Shown here one piece after another: positions 5,717-6,512 of a stretch of 6,512 bases of DNA. The number at the start of each line of letters is the position of its first letter. The stretch's first letter is position 1. The position numbers and the translations under genes are program-made. Under the pieces are notes generated by a model that was given only the letters and a program-made list of their open reading frames with translations, was not told the DNA's origin and made no database searches. The DNA comes from an uncultured Bacteroidales bacterium (GTDB lineage: Bacteria > Bacteroidota > Bacteroidia > Bacteroidales > UBA932): assembly GCA_946062035.1 (NCBI GenBank), contig CAMGTS010000074.1, forward strand, positions 1-6,512. The letters are read 5' to 3'.

Positions 5717-6020
5717 ACTCAAGTTTACCAATAAGGCAATAGAGGATTTAACCTCTATTTGGAACTATACTCTTAAAACATGGTCTGAAAGACAAGCTGA
5801 TGAGTATTATGAAGCACTCATCTCATTTTGCCGTAAGACACTGTCTTCTACAATATTTCCTTCAAGGCCGTATGATGAAATAATGCAGGATTTGTATGGA
5901 ATCAAAGCGGGGCATCATATCATTTTTTACAAGCATCTTGCAACCGGAAACATTCTGATTGTGCGTATCCTTCACGAAAGGATGGATATCAAACGGCATC
6001 TTCCTAAAAATTTGAAATAA
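5709..6020 (+). CDS. parE: ParE-family type II toxin
   Basis: 103 residues from the ATG at 5709; a TTG at 5703 would add two residues but has no support. It belongs to the RelE/ParE superfamily, whose ParE members poison DNA gyrase. The sequence shows the N-terminal strand KLKFTNKAIEDL, a two-helix hairpin (about residues 8-45, SIWNYTLKTW...YYEALISFC), then strands with YGIKAGHHIIFYK, and the final strand and tail ILIVRILHERMDIKRHL, which matches the conserved ParE C-terminal pattern (RILHxRMD...HL). Length and all blocks are complete, so no sign of decay. It overlaps parD by 8 bases and has no separate promoter. Gyrase as target is inherited from characterised relatives; ParE-like toxins with other targets exist. 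Confidence 0.93.
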   Translation: MAKLKFTNKAIEDLTSIWNYTLKTWSERQADEYYEALISFCRKTLSSTIFPSRPYDEIMQDLYGIKAGHHIIFYKHLATGNILIVRILHERMDIKRHLPKNLK

Positions 6021-6051
6021 AAAAGGGAAAGCCAGTCAACCTTCCCTTTTT
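6020..6051. terminator. Bidirectional terminator between parE and pgk
   Basis: AAAAAGGGAA (6020-6029) pairs with TTCCCTTTTT (6042-6051) around a 12-base loop. T runs follow the stem on both strands (five T on the plus strand, six on the minus strand), so it can end the rightward parDE message and the leftward pgk message. The parE stop codon touches its left edge. A weaker inverted repeat GCAGA-ATAA-TCTGC (6055-6068), followed on the plus strand by TTAATTTTT, may add to termination. Confidence 0.85.
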
Positions 6052-6084
6052 GATGCAGAATAATCTGCTTAATTTTTCACGAGC

Positions 6085-6512
6085 TTATTCTCTAATAGCA
6101 GCGATACCCGGAAGTTCCTTGCCCTCAAGATATTCGAGCATTGCTCCACCACCGGTAGAAACATAGCTTACTTTCTTTGCATATCCCATCTGATTTACGG
6201 CAGCCACAGAGTCACCGCCACCTACAAGGGTAAATGTACCGTTTTCTGTAGCCTCTGCAAGAGCCTTTGCTATCGCAAGAGTTCCCTTTGCGAATGTTGG
6301 CATCTCGAATACTCCGACCGGACCATTCCAAAGAACTGTCTTTGAAGCCTTAATTACCTCAGACCAAACTGCGATTGACTCCTCTGAAGCATCCATACCT
6401 TCCCAGTTTTCAGGAATTTCTTTCAAAGGACAAACCTGAGTATTGGCATCATTGTCAAATTTATCCGCGCAAACGACAGTCTTAGGAAGATAAATCTTAA
6501 CACCCTTCTCCT
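6085..6512 (-). CDS. pgk: Phosphoglycerate kinase, C-terminal part; 5' end outside window
   Basis: Phosphoglycerate kinase transfers phosphate between 1,3-bisphosphoglycerate and ADP in glycolysis, in the cytoplasm. On the minus strand the frame is open from the right edge (first full codon at 6510-6508) to the TAA at 6087-6085, giving 142 residues, about a third of the usual 390-420. The C-terminal nucleotide-binding domain is clear: KGVKIYLP, VCADKF, the WNGPVGVFE signature, the GGGDSVAAV loop and STGGGAMLEYLEGKELPG near the end. A start at 6426 would be a TTG inside the homology, so the gene truly continues beyond the window. It converges on parE and shares its terminator. Housekeeping gene; nothing looks broken. 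Confidence 0.97.
   Translation of the reverse strand, partial: EKGVKIYLPKTVVCADKFDNDANTQVCPLKEIPENWEGMDASEESIAVWSEVIKASKTVLWNGPVGVFEMPTFAKGTLAIAKALAEATENGTFTLVGGGDSVAAVNQMGYAKKVSYVSTGGGAMLEYLEGKELPGIAAIRE

Overview
The window looks like Bacteroidales-type chromosomal DNA. Several promoter candidates resemble the Bacteroidetes -7 box TAnnTTTG (perfect at 4173-4180 and 5447-5454). Leaders are A-rich with weak or absent Shine-Dalgarno sequences. The flanking asnA and pgk proteins also read like gut Bacteroidales versions. This is from sequence feel and motifs only; family or genus cannot be fixed from here.

Layout, left to right: (1) the 3' part of asnA (aspartate-ammonia ligase), entering from the left edge. 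(2) A three-gene, same-strand cassette at 529-4039: a 500-aa fusion of an HPr-kinase-like P-loop kinase and an S26-type Ser/His/Asp peptidase; a small PqqD-like peptide-binding protein; and a one-piece ABC exporter (membrane domain plus ATPase). Together these resemble the kinase, peptide-recognition, protease and export parts of a ribosomal-peptide (RiPP, especially lasso-type) pathway. No precursor peptide and no cyclase or radical-SAM enzyme are visible. (3) A tRNA-Leu(GAG) gene with a perfect -7 box and a 19-bp terminator hairpin directly abutting its 3' end. (4) A small acidic/basic helical protein gene overlapping a zeta-toxin-like P-loop kinase gene, a likely toxin-antitoxin pair. (5) A parDE toxin-antitoxin operon with an inverted repeat over its -7 box and TACC half-sites repeated every 11 bp. 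(6) A bidirectional terminator and the 3' part of pgk (phosphoglycerate kinase) on the opposite strand, leaving at the right edge.

The middle of the window (about 4316-6020) is thus an accessory patch of two toxin-antitoxin modules between a tRNA gene and a housekeeping gene. A split direct repeat (TTTATTTCGA-N9-TATTTGTAC) lies just after the tRNA terminator and again just before parD, so it brackets the zeta module exactly. It could be a recombination footprint or a duplicated regulatory region. The most interesting items are the fused kinase-peptidase cassette without a visible substrate, the zeta-like module with an unfamiliar small partner, the bracketing repeat, and the helically phased parDE operator.
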